Source of the DNA: Eonycteris spelaea
Taxonomy: Eukaryota; Chordata; Mammalia; Chiroptera; Pteropodidae
Direction of reading: 5' to 3'
Assembly: GCA_003508835.1 (NCBI GenBank)
Contig: PUFA01000034.1
Location: 4,986,501 to 5,050,500 of the forward strand
DNA: 64,000 bases
A program made the position numbers and the translations under genes. The stretch's first letter is position 1; each line of letters starts with the position of its first letter. Positions 46,226 through 58,385 of the stretch are shown here, piece after piece. The notes under the pieces were generated by a model that was given only the letters and a program-made list of their open reading frames with translations, did not search any database and was not told the origin of the DNA.

Positions 46226-46644
46226 GAAAATTCACTAGTTTGGCTCGTGTGACGTGTTATGATGTAGGGAGGACAGGAGAACACAAGAGGCGGAGCTTCT
46301 CTGACCCTAAATGTCAATCAGGAAGCTGGGGCTCCAAGGTCCCTCAAAGAAAGCTGTGGCAAGATGGAGCGGTGGCTGTCCACCAGACCAAAAAGAAATT
46401 TGGGGCATTCTGGGAAAAAAAAAAAAAAAACAAGTCCGAGAAAAATACTGATCTGTAATGCCATCTGCAAAGAATGATTACTGCAGTGGATGCATCAGAG
46501 GCCACAGGGTCACCTCGCTGGTGGGGAAATGGAAGTAACAACCTAGAACGTCCTACGTTAAATTTTAAAAAACCCTGGAGCTCTGAAGGGGTTATATACC
46601 CAGCCCGCGTCTCCTCTCGCCTGTGCTCCCCAGTCTACTCAAGG
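46226..46644. other. Unassigned, with a 16-A tract
   Basis: A poly(A) at about 46415-46430 (CTGGG then A16 then CAAGTCC) could mark a retroposed fragment, but the upstream GC-richer sequence is not recognised. Confidence 0.4.
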
Positions 46645-47260
46645 CAGCAAGGTAGATCTTTTAAAACCTAAGTCAGATGTGGTGACTCCTCTGCTCAAAA
46701 CCCACAGCAACTCCACTTTCACTGTAAGCGGTCACCTTGGTCCTTGCAGTGGCTCTGAGACCTCGCTGCAGCCTGGATGTCTTCTCTTCTAGACTTTGTG
46801 TCCTCCTGTCCGGCTCAACCTGCTTCTGCCACTGTGTCCGTTTCCCAGGTTACCAAGGCAGAACCTCGCAAGGCTTTTTCTCTTTGCCTAAATTGTTCTT
46901 CTCCCAGACAGCTGCTGGCTACATCTGCCCATCACCCTCTATGTCTCTGCCCAAAGGGCACCTACCTTCTCCATCATGTCTAACCTACCCTCGTGTTTTA
47001 AAATTGTCAACTATACGCCCTTTCCCCTTCCTGCCATTCTTTTCTCTGGTTTTCCTTTTATTCCCCAGCATCTGCCATCATTCTTACAAACTATGTAATT
47101 TACATATTTTGTTTCTCATTACTCCCTCCTCCCTAGAATGCCAGCTCCAGGAAGACAGAAAACTCTGTCATTTTGTTAGTCATGTATCTCAAGTACGGTA
47201 CCTGGTGCTTAATAATCAAAGGAATACAATCAAAGGCATGAATGGAATAAATGAAAAAAA
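46645..47260 (+). mobile_element. L2 LINE, 3' ~0.6 kb to its tail
   Basis: 'GATCTTTTAAAACCTAAGTC', GTGACTCCTCTGCTCAAAAC, 'CTCCCTCCTCCCTAGAATGC' and 'GGTACCTGGTGCTTAATAAT', then ATGAATGGAATAAATGAA, reproduce the L2 3' region through its terminal repeats. The 186-codon frame at 46737-47297, the longest in the window, lies inside this non-coding L2 sequence and is not a gene. Confidence 0.8.
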
Positions 47261-50114
47261 AATAAACTGGCTGATTGCAACAGCTGGTGAGTGGTGAAGA
47301 AAGGATTGTATTCAACTTGCTTTCCTTCATTCACTCATTCGATGCGGGCTGGTCTATGCTGTCAGGAGCTAGAGGGGACCAGAGAGCCAATGCTTAAGCC
47401 ACTTCTGCTGCCCTTGAAAATGGCTTTAAACCCTGGACTGTTAGATTAAAATTACAGCAATTTACAGAATGGGACCTTTGTTCTTTTTGCAGAGAAGAGT
47501 ATGATTCCCTTACGGAAGTCTCACAGTCCTGTTCTTCCCCAGCATAGATGGTACTTGAACCCTATCAATCGGAGGACCTTTTCCCCTGCGACTCCGTGAG
47601 CTAATTACATTAGTTCCAGATGCAACAATAAAACTGTCATCAACTGAAAAATCCAGGCTGTTCTTCTGTGACAGTCTTCTTTCCAGGGTCTGCTGTTAGC
47701 TGTGTTAGCCTCGTGTCGTCCAGCAGTGACAGTGTGGCTGCAGGAGTGGGCAGTGGACTTAATTAAATCCTTCACCATCACCAGTTCTTTTCTAACTAAG
47801 AAAAAAACCTACCCGAGATGTAAATTGGCATTACCATGAAATACGAATCTTTGAAGACTTTCTCATTCCATTTTTAGAACCCAGACATAATTATCATGCC
47901 CAGCCAAGCATGCTGGGAAGGGAATGAAATGATGGCACTAGAAGCCATGCGTAACAGACACTGAGTCCTCTGAGGGACGTGATGATTATTTTTATCATCT
48001 GCCCAAATGTGAGTCTCTCTTCGTCCAGCCAGCGAGCCTGGCCTGGCGTGGCATGAATGAGGTTATCGGGTCATGACATTCCAGGCTCCCTTGTCAATAA
48101 CATTTGAGCCACTTAAGTCATTTGGAGGAGACATTTCAGCCAAAGTCATCACAAGAGATGGACTTCCATGTAACACAGAGATCTAGAGTTCAGATGAAAG
48201 AGAGAAAAATAAGACCAGTGGTCACCAGTCAAAGTAGCCCCGCTGAGTTCAGGCCACGTTACAGGCAAGGTCCCCAAACAGGATCCTTCAACTTATGAAC
48301 AAAGAGGGGCCTTCAGCACCAGCTTTTCTCTTTATCCTCTCCAAATAATTATTCCAGGAATCTATGCTGAAGGTGGTTCCGTTTTCAAGTATCCTGCATA
48401 CCTTCTGGTCCCGGTGAGATGTGTTAAATGAAACAGAGAAGGCTTATTCCTGTCTTCAAAACCCATTCACGCAACCATTTTTATCATCCCTCGCAATTCT
48501 ATTTTGATGGAGTTTTGAAGGAGGAAGTCCTTCTTTCTTCCTCCACATAGCCCTAGCCATTAGGGGTAGAGTTAGAAGAAAGAAAGGAAATCAAAAACAA
48601 TATTACGGCATTTAGTCCTAACAAGATCCTGGCAAAGCCTGCATTGTATTTCTAAATGTGTCAAAGGACAAGAAGACCAGTGTGGTTAGAGAAACTGGCC
48701 CCGAGTCGTACACCTCAAAAGGACAGAGCAGGAAACTGGCTTCATCCTCACCTCCAAATGCCACGTCTCTATCTTCCTAGGGAGACATAGGAACCCTGCG
48801 ATTGTTCATCAAATTGCCACTTTTACCCTCAGCTTAATTTTTATATATACATATGTAAGGCATAAGTCAGAGAAGTGCTTAGACGGTCTCTAATTTACAA
48901 TGAGCTAAATTACAGCAAAATCGAAATGACCAGATGCCACTGTCATAGGAACAATCATGCAGAAAACTTAGTTTTGTGGGTTTTTTTTAAATTTTTAATC
49001 TGTGAAATTAGAATAAAGAAATGTATAAAGAGGTGAGAGTAACAGAATAAATCCAGAGGGGCTGGCCTGCCTACCTGTCTTGCTGAGCACCCCTAGCCGT
49101 CCCCCAAAGCTTTGCCCAAACCGAGGATTTCTCCATGTGATTCTCCCAGCCTTTGAAGTTTCACGAAGCAGGGAGTTACTGCGGCTGATAAACATCCACG
49201 TTGGAGAATGCAAGCTCCTCTGGGAGTTGTAACGGGCCACAGTCCCCACCTCCTCATGCGTCGATTTTAGGAGATGCTTCTAACGCCTGTGTGAGTTCAC
49301 CTGCGTTAGGCGAGTTGGAGTCAAGTTTAGATGAAGCGTTCAAAGCATGAAATACAGTGAGTTTCGGCAGAACTTAGCAGAGTAAGAGTCAATATTCCTG
49401 AGCTCAGGGAGGTGCTGCCCAGGGAGAGCAGAGCTGGATGCTGCCTGCATGAGGCTTGGCATCCGAAGAAAGAGAGTCGGTGTGTACTTGGCCTAGCAAC
49501 CATCGATGGTCTCGCATGAGAAAAAGGTGAATGATCGTTTTCCAGATGAGGAAGCAGCTGTGTGTCCTTGGGCCTTCCGTGGAGCAGTCCCGTCCACGCC
49601 CTGACAGATGACCCCAGCCACCGGGATCTCTGGCCCTGGCCCAGGCTGCCCGCCTGCCTGACCACCCAGCCTTCCACACCTTCAGTATCCACCATTTGCT
49701 TTTCTCTCTGTAATTTCAGCCCTCTGCCTCAGGCACAGGCCCCTGAAGCCCACCTGGTTTCAAAGTTTACCCCAGGTTTCTTTTCTGGCTTCTGGATCTT
49801 GGCCTGCTCTTCTCAGATTTCTAATTTGCATACACCTCTGATTTCAACACACTCACCATGCTGGGGCCTCCTGAGGGAAGTAAGCCTCAGGTAGGAAACG
49901 CATACCCCAACCCCACCAGTCCTCACTACTGTTTCTCCTTCTTCTTGCAGTTCTTGTTATTAGTCTAGTTCTGTAAGTACTTTTCAGGCTTAAATGCACT
50001 TTTGTGTCTTACCTGGGAACCAAGTGTTCATGCTTCTGTGACAAGTTGTATTTTGGGTAGAAATAACTGACTTAGAAATAGTAATTTCTGATACAACTTG
50101 ATTGTAAGTTGAAG
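47261..50114. other. No recognisable repeat over 2.8 kb
   Basis: Composition rises in GC between 49400 and 49760, where overlapping frames of 91-122 codons occur on both strands. Mutual overlap and lack of motifs argue against coding. Confidence 0.4.
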
Positions 50115-50475
50115 CTTATCTGTATTAGTTTCCTAGGGTTGCTGCGGTAACAAAGTACCACAAACGGGGTGGCTTAAGCACAGAAATGTATTTGCTCATA
50201 GTTCTGGAGGCTAGGAGTTCAAAATCAAGTGTTGATAGAATTGGTTCTTTCTGACACGGCCGTGCACGAAGGGTCTCTCTCTGATTTGCGTGACGTTCAC
50301 ACTGTGTGCATGTCTCTATGTGCGAATTTCCCCTTTTTACAAGACACTCGCCGTATTGGATTAGGGCCCACTCTAATGATATCACTTTATCTTGATGATC
50401 TCTATAAAAATCCTATCTCTTAGTAAGGTCACATATGAATTTCCACTGGACACAATTCAACTCCTAACACAATAA
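50115..50475 (-). mobile_element. MaLR LTR (MLT1 type), near full length
   Basis: Reverse-complement order is clear: 'GTATTAGTTTCCTAGGGTTG', CTGCGGTAACAAAGTACCAC, GTTCTGGAGGCTAGGAGTTC, TATTGGATTAGGGCCCACTC, TAATGATATCACTTTATCTT and 'ACACAATTCAACTCCTAACA'. No internal sequence is attached. Confidence 0.9.
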
Positions 50476-50789
50476 TACAGGGAAATTCACTAAAAATTAT
50501 AAATTTATTGATGCACGAGAACAGCAATTTGTAAATGACAGCTGTTGCAACATGTTACCTATGATTTACCGCCTCACAAATAATCAATTTCTCTAATACT
50601 TATGTGTAAGAATGGATTTGACTCTGCATCTTTGTAGAAGCGATGATTGTATAAGTACCATAAATAAATACCCACAAATTTGCACCATAATAATGGGATG
50701 GCTTCTTTATCTTACTTGAGATCTTTCCATTTAGAGGTTCTTTTAGAATGTTTTTCAAAGTCTCAAAGGTGACAGAAATATTCCTTTTA

Positions 50790-50975
50790 GTTTAATAGCT
50801 CTCTATCTTGCTGCACACAAGAATGACGAGGGAGAATTCACTAGAACATGGATGCTTTGAGATTCTGGTCTAACTGGTCTGTGGTGGGGTCCAGGCATCA
50901 GTATTTTTTTTTTTTTTTAAAGCTCCCAGGTGATTTTATTGCACAGCTAGCACTGAGCACTTCTTCTCTAGCTTA
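50790..50975 (+). mobile_element. hAT-Charlie non-autonomous element (MER5/MER58 class)
   Basis: 'CTTGCTGCACACAAGAATGA', GAGATTCTGGTCTAACTGGT, GTGGTGGGGTCCAGGCATCA and AAAGCTCCCAGGTGATTTTA match a hAT element with an 'AGGTGATTCTAATG' arm. A 15-T run (50906-50920) has expanded inside it. Confidence 0.65.
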
Positions 50976-51374
50976 AAATCACGTAACACTACGCATTAGT
51001 TATTGAGTAGAGGATCGAAAATGTTGTTTTGAATTCACTCTCAACAAGGGAACATAAAGAATAAAATACATTTCCTTGGCCAACGAAAAAAACAGGAGCT
51101 TGGGAGGAGGGAAGTGTCAGTGCTTCCAGAATGGAAGGGGTGGCTCCGGTGCTCGCACGTTATAACAGAGGATGTGGGGGCAGCTGTGCTTTTGATTAGA
51201 CTGCGTTCTCTAAGCATCGGGTGGAAATTGTGTTCAACAGACTGTGTCTGACTGTATCAGAGTATGGAACAGTACGTGGAATGATTATGTGAGAGGCTGG
51301 TCTGCCTCTAGAAAAGCCAGAAAAGCATGAGACTTAATTTCAACATCTGGGATAAATGTAAATAGTAGTTAAAC

Positions 51375-51381
<7 letters not shown>
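50976..51381. other. No recognisable feature
   Basis: No repeat family or coding evidence. Confidence 0.4.

Positions 51382-51458
<77 letters not shown>
51382..51458. repeat. (CT)n microsatellite, 77 bp
   Basis: About 38 perfect CT units without interruption, the longest pure tract in the window. The purity suggests it is still length-variable. Confidence 0.98.
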
Positions 51459-51461
<3 letters not shown>

Positions 51462-51524
51462 ACAGATATTTACTAAAGCCTTTACATGGACCACACAAAT
51501 AATGCCTTGAGCCCCGAGGATAGA

Positions 51525-52545
51525 AAAACTATTGAGGCCATTTCTATTTTGTTTGTTCATTAATTTTGTTTCTTAGGTTCCATATGTAAGTCAAGTCATA
51601 TGGTATTTGTCTTTCTCTGTCTGACTTATTCACTTAGCATAATACTCTCTAGATCCATCCATGTTGTCTCAAATGGTAAGATTTCATTCTTTTTTTACAG
51701 CTGAGTAATATTCCACTACATAGACACACACACATCTTCTTTATACCACATCTTCTTTATCTATTCATCTATCAATGGACACTTAGGTTGCTTCCATATC
51801 TTGGCTATTACTAGTAATGCTGCAACGAACTTAGAGAGGCATATATCCTTTCGAATTAGTATTTTGGATTTCTTTGGACAAATACATAGAAGTGGGATTG
51901 CTGAGTCATATGGTACTTCTTTTGTTAATGTTTTGAAGAACCTCCGTATTGTTTTCCATAATGGCTGTACCAATTTACAATCCTATCAATAGTGCACAAG
52001 TGTTCCCTTTTCTCCACATCCTCACTAGCACTTGCTATTTGTTGATTTATTGATGATAGCCATCTGATAGGTGTGAGGTGATGATTCATTGTGGATTTAA
52101 TTTGCATTTCCCTGATGATTAGTGATGTTAAGCATCTTTTCATATGACTATTGGCCATCTGTATGTCCTCTTTGGAGAAATGTCTGTTCAGGTCCTCTGC
52201 CCATTTTGTAATGGAACTTTTTTTATGGGGGGTGTGTTAAGTTGTGTGAGTTCCTTATATATTTTAGATATTAACCCTTTATCTGATATATCACTGGTTT
52301 ATACCTTCTCCCATTCAGAAAGTTGTCTTTTCATTTTGTCGATGGGTTCCTTGCTGTGCAAAAACCTTTTCTGTTTGATGTAGTCCTATTTGTTTATTTT
52401 TTCTTTTATTTTCCTTCCTTGGGAAGACATATCTATCTATATCTTTATCTATCTATCTCTATATATGTATAGTAAGAGCAATGTCAAAGAGTTTACTGCC
52501 TATATTTTCTTCTAGAAATTTAAGGTTTCAGGTCTTATATTTAAT
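51525..52545 (-). mobile_element. LINE-1 inverted 5' block (ORF2 C-terminus into the start of the 3'UTR)
   Basis: On the minus strand the ORF2 end reads from 52545 (AGACCTGAAACCTTAAATTT, then GCAGTAAACTCTTTGACATT) through the C-terminal blocks with FFKTLTK and IPLLCI-type residues near 51900, to the end of ORF2 and the 3'UTR words 'AAGTCAGACAGAGAAAGACA' and ATATGGAACCTAAGAAACAA at about 51570-51600. It stops near 51525 within the 'CAGAAACAGACTCATAG' block. The next LINE-1 block at 52546 starts at that same consensus point but in the opposite orientation. No intact frame remains. Confidence 0.85.
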
Positions 52546-52795
52546 AAACTCATAGATACAGAAGTTAAAAATTGATGGTCACCATATGAGAGGGGTGTTG
52601 GGGAGGGTGAAAAAGGTGAAGGGGATTGAGAAGTACAAATTGCATTATTAAAATAGTCATGGGGTTGTAAAGTACAACACAAGGAGTGACATCAATAACA
52701 TTGTAATAACTATGCATGGTGTCAGATGGGCACTAGGCTTACTGGGTGATCACTTCATAAAGTGTGGAAATGTTTAATCTACAGTTAATAGGCAC
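52546..52795 (+). mobile_element. LINE-1 forward 3' block (3'UTR)
   Basis: AAACTCATAGATACAGAAGT, GAGGGTGAAAAAGGTGAAGG, 'GATTGAGAAGTACAAATTGC', 'TGTAATAACTATGCATGGTG' and 'GTGATCACTTCATAAAGTGT' give the LINE-1 3'UTR in forward order. The last ~60 nt and the poly(A) tail seem lost or too decayed to see. Confidence 0.85.
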
Positions 52796-53009
52796 TGTGG
52801 GAATGGTAGCTTTTGGGTGAACACAGAAAAAGGGAACTAATACGAAGTTAGTGTAACCATGTAATTTATTGCCCAAATTAGGACATTTTTATTATAAAAG
52901 GGGATGGTTTAATAATTACTTTGCAATAACAGGCTAACCTGGAAAGTCCTAGACAACCCAGATGTACAGTCACCCTAAATGATACTGATAAGGTATCATT
53001 GATTAGGAA

Positions 53010-53260
53010 TTCAGGGCGTAGGATTTAAATGAGACTGCCTCGGTTTACATCTTGTGTACATCGCTCAGTAGCTCTGTAACCTTGAGTCAGTTAATTAACC
53101 AGTTAGAATATCAGTTCCCTCAGTTACAAAGTGGCAACAGTAATAGTACCTACTTCATAAATAAGTATGTACACTAAATGTATAATATTTGTAATGTTTT
53201 TAAGATGTGTCTATGGGCTATCATAAATACTTAGAAGGTTTTAGTCAATGTTGTTATTAC
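53010..53260 (+). mobile_element. MIR SINE, near full length
   Basis: GACTGCCTCGGTTTACATCT, 'AGTAGCTCTGTAACCTTGAG', TCAGTTCCCTCAGTTACAAA, AACAGTAATAGTACCTACTT and the decayed tail follow the MIR consensus. Confidence 0.85.
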
Positions 53261-53949
53261 CAGGAATGGTGAAAGATTTACAATCAGAAATAGGAGGAGC
53301 AAAAGAAAATGGAAGTTAATTGTTGCAAAAGAAAAAGGATTCAACTCACCACATGTAGAAACTAGGGGAGAAGTGGCGGCTTTTGAGAGAATAATATACT
53401 AGTGTGATGGGATCTAAAGACTGATTGTAAACATTTGCAGAATGAGCGAGCAGGAAAGCAATGACATCTTTGCCTGTAGACCAGTCATCCTAAAATCTTG
53501 GCAGTGAAAAATAGAAGCCAGATGGTTGAAAACTGAAGGGGAAAGTAGAATTGAGGAAGGGGAGAGAGATCTCTTAGGCTTTCTTAGAGTCAAACAAAAA
53601 AGTAATAATGAAAGGTGTGGGCTAGAAGTACAGAGGATGGTAGGAGTAATTAATGATCAAAGTTCTTGAGGCTGGAGTAGAATCAAGGTCAGGTAGGTGG
53701 GATCCAGCTTTAGAAAGATAGAGAGAAACTGCCCTTATGTCTACTGGGTCTGCTTTCTGTTACTGGAATGAATAAGCAAAGAATTGGAGAGGACACAGAG
53801 ACTTGTTCATATGGAAGCCCAACTTCTCCTGTGGCGTCTTGACTCTCTGTGGGGGGGGGAGTGTTTCTCCATAACCACCCTGGACTCTCTCCATCTTCTC
53901 TCTCTACATAGGCCATTTTGTAACAGCCTATTTAATTTTCCATCATCCT
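53261..53949. other. Unassigned, purine-rich
   Basis: The GA-rich 53500-53700 part could be decayed minus-strand L2, but no block is secure. Confidence 0.35.
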
Positions 53950-54635
53950 AAATGAATACATAAATGGATAATAAAAGCTACCCTTGATTCTACAACTTTT
54001 AACTATCATCTGGTCACTTTCTTCTTCTCATTCAAACTTTTTGAAAATTAATCCAAATTTGACTTACCACTTGACCATTTCCCATTCATTCCCAAGGCTA
54101 TTGCCACCTGGCTTCTGCCCCACCCCACACTCCCTCATATTTCGGTAGTTATTTTTGGTGGGTCCACCGATGACTTTCACATCGAGAAGTAAATGGAGGT
54201 TTCTCAGTGCTTATTTTGCTAGGTCCTCCAGCAGCGTGGGCTCTCAGCCTCTTCCCCGAAACTTTCTCACCTTGTTCTCTCTTGGTTCTTCCTCTGGCCC
54301 CCAGAGTGCTGCTTCTTTCCTCTTCACAGGCTCTCTTATTCTAACCACGTCGTCAGTATTGCTGTTCCTCGGAGTTCTGTGTTCAGCCCACTCTACTTCT
54401 CACTCCCTAAGGGCCCCCAGATGATGTCATTCACCCTAATATTTTCAGTCTCTCCCTTGTTACATTAATGATTCCCAAATCTCTAATTTTATCCAGAGTT
54501 TCAAACGTATATCCAACTCAGCACTTAAGGAAGATTCTGAGACCTTGTACAGGTACCTAAAATCCAGTACCTATAATATAGAACTCATCATCAAAGTGCT
54601 GCTTAGCTCTCCACATCCCCATAAACACTGCTTAG
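53950..54635 (+). mobile_element. L2 LINE, internal part of the 3' region
   Basis: 'TCTCTCTTGGTTCTTCCTCT', CTGTGTTCAGCCCACTCTAC, 'GATGATGTCATTCACCCTAA', AATGATTCCCAAATCTCTAA and 'CAAACGTATATCCAACTCAG' match the L2 'GGGCTCAGTCCTCGG ... GACTCCCAAATTTATATCTCC' region. The 89-codon frame at 54155-54424 lies within it. Confidence 0.7.
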
Positions 54636-54639
54636 TAAA

Positions 54640-54890
54640 AGTCTGAGCATAGTTTCAGAAATCACAGTGCCCCGATATCAATTCCAGCTCCATCAATCCC
54701 TACTTGTATCACCTCGTGCAAGCTGTTTAACATTTCTGTATCTCTCGTTTTTCTTCTAAAAATGAAAAGAATAATTTTATCCTCTTTGAGATGTTTTGAG
54801 GATGAGAGGGAAAAAAATAATATTCATGTTGAAGAATACCTGGTTTGTAAGTACTCTATTATTCATAGATATTACTGCTACTGCAGTAAA
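54640..54890 (+). mobile_element. MIR SINE
   Basis: AATCACAGTGCCCCGATATC AATTCCAGC, CACCTCGTGCAAGCTGTTTA, TCTAAAAATGAAAAGAATAA, 'TTTTGAGGATGAGAGGGAAA' and 'ACCTGGTTTGTAAGTACTCT' follow MIR. It directly abuts the L2 at its left. Confidence 0.7.
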
Positions 54891-56639
54891 ATTCTCTCTT
54901 TTTGTTGGAGCTCCATGACCTACCCACTAACTCAAGCTAGAAGCCTGAGTGGATGTTTCTGATTCTGCCTTCCTCAGTTTCTGTACCTAATCAATGATTA
55001 ACCCCCACTGAATTTATAATCTGAGTTTTTTTTTTATCATTTCTTAAATTTGTACTTAAAAAAAAATTTCGGATACTATTCCCTTAATTTAAACCTTCAT
55101 GAAATATTTTCTGGGTTATCGACTTCCAAAAGGCCTCCTGGATTCCAGATGTGTCTCCTTCAATCCATTTTAAACCCAGCCTCCAGCATAACAAACTTCA
55201 AAGTCAAATATGACACTTACACTCAAGTTTAAAACCCTTAGGTGGCTTCCATGTCTACCTAAGCAAAGTGGACGGACCCTCAACATGGAGTGGGAACCAG
55301 GTGTTTATGCCAAATCGCTGATGTATATGAGGGAGTGTCATGAAGTCTTGTACTTAAATAAAGCAGCAAGGCTCAAATAAGACTGATTCAGTGGGAACAT
55401 CATAAAAAAAAGAGGTCATTGGTTGATGGGGAAAGTGTAAAGGGTAACAGCCCCTTCTTTTCTTACTCTGTACCTCAGAACGTCCTGCCCCCAGCTCACG
55501 CAGGTATGTGCATGTGTGCACATGTACACACACGTGCACATACACACTCCATGAAATAGGAACAGTGGAAGATGATCACTTTCTACCTAGAGTGCAAGTG
55601 ACAGTAGTGATGTCAGGGATGTGGGGAAGGTATGTTTGAATATGAAATAAGACCAGAAAAAATTAAAACAAGCAAGCAAAAGGCATTGGACATACAGGGA
55701 AGTTCATACTAGAAATAAAAAATATATATATTTGAGGGATTTCAATAAAAAGTCATTTTTTGCTTCTGGAGAACTTTTAAAGATATATGTATATCTTACA
55801 CATATTATGTATAATGTTATATATAGTATAGATACGTACGTTATATATAATATAAAAATAAATCTAAGTATAAAATTTAAATAGAGTTTGCAAACATGGA
55901 AATAAGTTATTTAATCACTAAGTTAAAAATGTTATCAGGACAGAATAAGACTTGAGGTCAAACACCCTAATGCAGATCATGAGAACATGCCAGAGACAGA
56001 CGTGGGAGCAGGAAAAGAAGTTGTAACTGGATAATTAATGAGAACGTGAGACAAGACCGTCTCAGAGTTTGTGCTATGACAGTCGTGTTGTGTCCGATTT
56101 AAAACCCATGTCTCAGTCAGCTTCCGGTTACAGGTTTCTGATTTTCGGACGCTATTAAGGGTTCTGGAGTGGAAGCTAAGGGCACAGACAGCACGGCCAT
56201 AGTTAGGGGTCCAACTCGAAATTGAGAACATTATGTTGGTGTGGGAATGGCAGTGGGATGAGACCACATCGCAAAGGCTGGGATTGCATGAGAAATGACA
56301 ACCAGGGAAGATCGAATGGAATGCGGGGGTCTAGGCAATGGGTGGCTGGGCTTAGAGAGGTCACAGAGGTCAGCAGAGGCAGTGGAGGCAGAGGCGCTGC
56401 TCCTGACTCAGGGACCTGGATGCTGATAGGGTTGATGAAGCAAACAGAGAGAATGAAGTTCTGATTCAAGGACGACAGTACTTGGCTATTTTTTCCCCCA
56501 TATCTCTGCTGCTTCCTACCTCTATCAAGTGAACCTGTGGGCATTCATCCCAGCAAGAAGCTAATCAAAGGCCTGCCAACGAACCCTATCTTGATAAGAA
56601 CAAAAGGTGGAAATCATCTCATGTAAAATTCATTAAAGG
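54891..56639. other. No recognisable repeat except an A/T tract
   Basis: 55780-55865 is a TATA/ATAT-rich low-complexity stretch, and 55500-55545 has a CACATG-rich run. The rest is unassigned. Confidence 0.4.
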
Positions 56640-56860
56640 CAGTGGAAGGTGCTTTTGGCTGCAAATAACAGTGAGCCTAGAGAATTAGTTTGCTCAGCCA
56701 TATGACAATATCATCAAAGACCCAGTTCCCTTCCATATTTCCACTCTATTGTCTGCACCACATTGGCCATCGTCACCTGGCTCACCATCATCATGGTCAC
56801 CACCTGGCAGCCATGCCCTCAGATCGCTCACTTTAGATAGATGCCTGTCCACACACAGAC
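56640..56860 (+). repeat. Second copy of the ancient repeat seen at 32950
   Basis: 'CTTTTGGCTGCAAATAACAG' is a mutated 'GCTGCAAGTGACAGAAAAC' start, and 'CACATTGGCCATCGTCACCT' and CAGCCATGCCCTCAG continue the same family. Confidence 0.4.
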
Positions 56861-58204
56861 TTGCTGAGGGGCAGAAAAGACATTGGAGCCTCTTCTTACA
56901 ACATTGTTTGTAATAACAAATAAAAGCTTTCTCGGAGATTTAAAGCAAATCCTCACCTACATCTTGTTGATTAGGGTGTTTACCATCTGCCTATTCCTGT
57001 ACTGATTATTGGCAAAGGGCGTGAAATGGCCACGTTAGCACTACACTACTGGTCAGTCGCTGACTGGGGTTATGGAGCAGGTCCCGTTCCCGAGCACAGG
57101 ACAGGGGAAGGTGGGACGAGAAGTAGGAGAGGCATGACCGCCGTGTTGCTTGTGTTTGTCTTCGGAGGGTTTCACTGTCATTTGAAATCGCAGCGTTAGG
57201 GAAGAGAATCACATCTAATTAAAATTGTCACAATAAATAGTTTCCTTCATTATTGCAGGGTTTGACGCCCACATTAGTATTTCATTCAAATAGAGGTTGG
57301 GAGGGTGAGGATGTTGGTCCTGTGCGCCCTGTCATTTTAACAGGACTTCACAGCAACACATCGAGGGCGAAGCAGATTGTTGGACACTGTCTTCATTGCT
57401 GAAACATGTCAGCAGTCTTTTCTTAAATTGCATGAGCAGAGATTCGAAGTGAATGCATTTCCAGACATATCTCTGCAAACCAAAGCTGGAAATGTGCTCA
57501 CCTGCAATCATCACGTGGGCTCATGTGGGGAGAAAGACACTCCAGGCAGGGCGAGATAATTGCAAGCTGATTGCAAAATGTAGAGCTAAGAATTCATCAT
57601 TTTTATAAACAAATTTAAGTAGATTAGCTTGAACAGAGTCAAATGTCTAATGATGGCCTAGAGTAAAATTTTAATGTCTTAAATTACTTAAACAATAACA
57701 TTGCATTTTTGGTAATCTCAAAAGTAATGGAGAAAAAAGAAAAAAACCTGTAACTTAGTTTTAAACTTCTAAATTCTTCTTGCCTTGCAAAATATATTGT
57801 AGTGGAAATTACTTAATTCAATGTTATTTAAAGTTTATTGGGTATAAGTCTCCAATATTGTTGATGCAGATATTAATCTGTTTTGGATTCCAGGATATAG
57901 CCTTGGAACTTGGTGGCAAGGTGTAGGGTGAATGGGGGTGGGAAGAAGTATATCTTTTCCTAAATATCAAATACACCCCCTCCCAAAGAACCCATGAACT
58001 CTTGATTGATTAATTAATGGTCTTGATTAGTTGAATTCTAATTGTTCGAAATTTGACTTTAGATTATTATTTGTGGTTTCTACTCCATCCATGATTCCAT
58101 TCTCTTACATTAGGATGAACCCATTTTCCTGAGTCCGTATGGATCTGTCTCGTGGCACACAGAGATGGCCCTTCTCTCGGTTTCCTGCTTGCCTTTGACT
58201 GCCT
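56861..58204. other. No recognisable repeat; even composition at 57000-57560
   Basis: The block 57000-57560 is notably free of transposon signatures and low complexity, which is the look of a possible conserved non-coding segment. That is speculation without an alignment. Confidence 0.3.
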
Positions 58205-58385
58205 GTGCTTTCATATGATTGTCTAAACAAATTCTCACAGAAGCTGTGTGCTTTCCGCAGGGCAGGCCTCAATATTCCTGCTTCATGGACAAGCAAACAG
58301 AGCCTTGGGTTTAAATAAGTTTCCTAAAATCACACAACTACTAAGCAATATTGGAATTTAAGCCCAGGTATTTTATTTCTCAATA
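58205..58385 (-). mobile_element. MIR-like SINE fragment
   Basis: ACAAATTCTCACAGAAGCTG, 'CAAACAGAGCCTTGGGTTTA', 'AATCACACAACTACTAAGC' and GGAATTTAAGCCCAGG fit the complement of MIR. Confidence 0.6.

Noticed and set aside
46737..47297. Longest open frame (186 codons, plus strand) as a gene
   Set aside because: It lies inside the pyrimidine-rich 3' region of an L2 element, which is non-coding. The residue pattern is Pro/Ser/Leu-rich with no domain.
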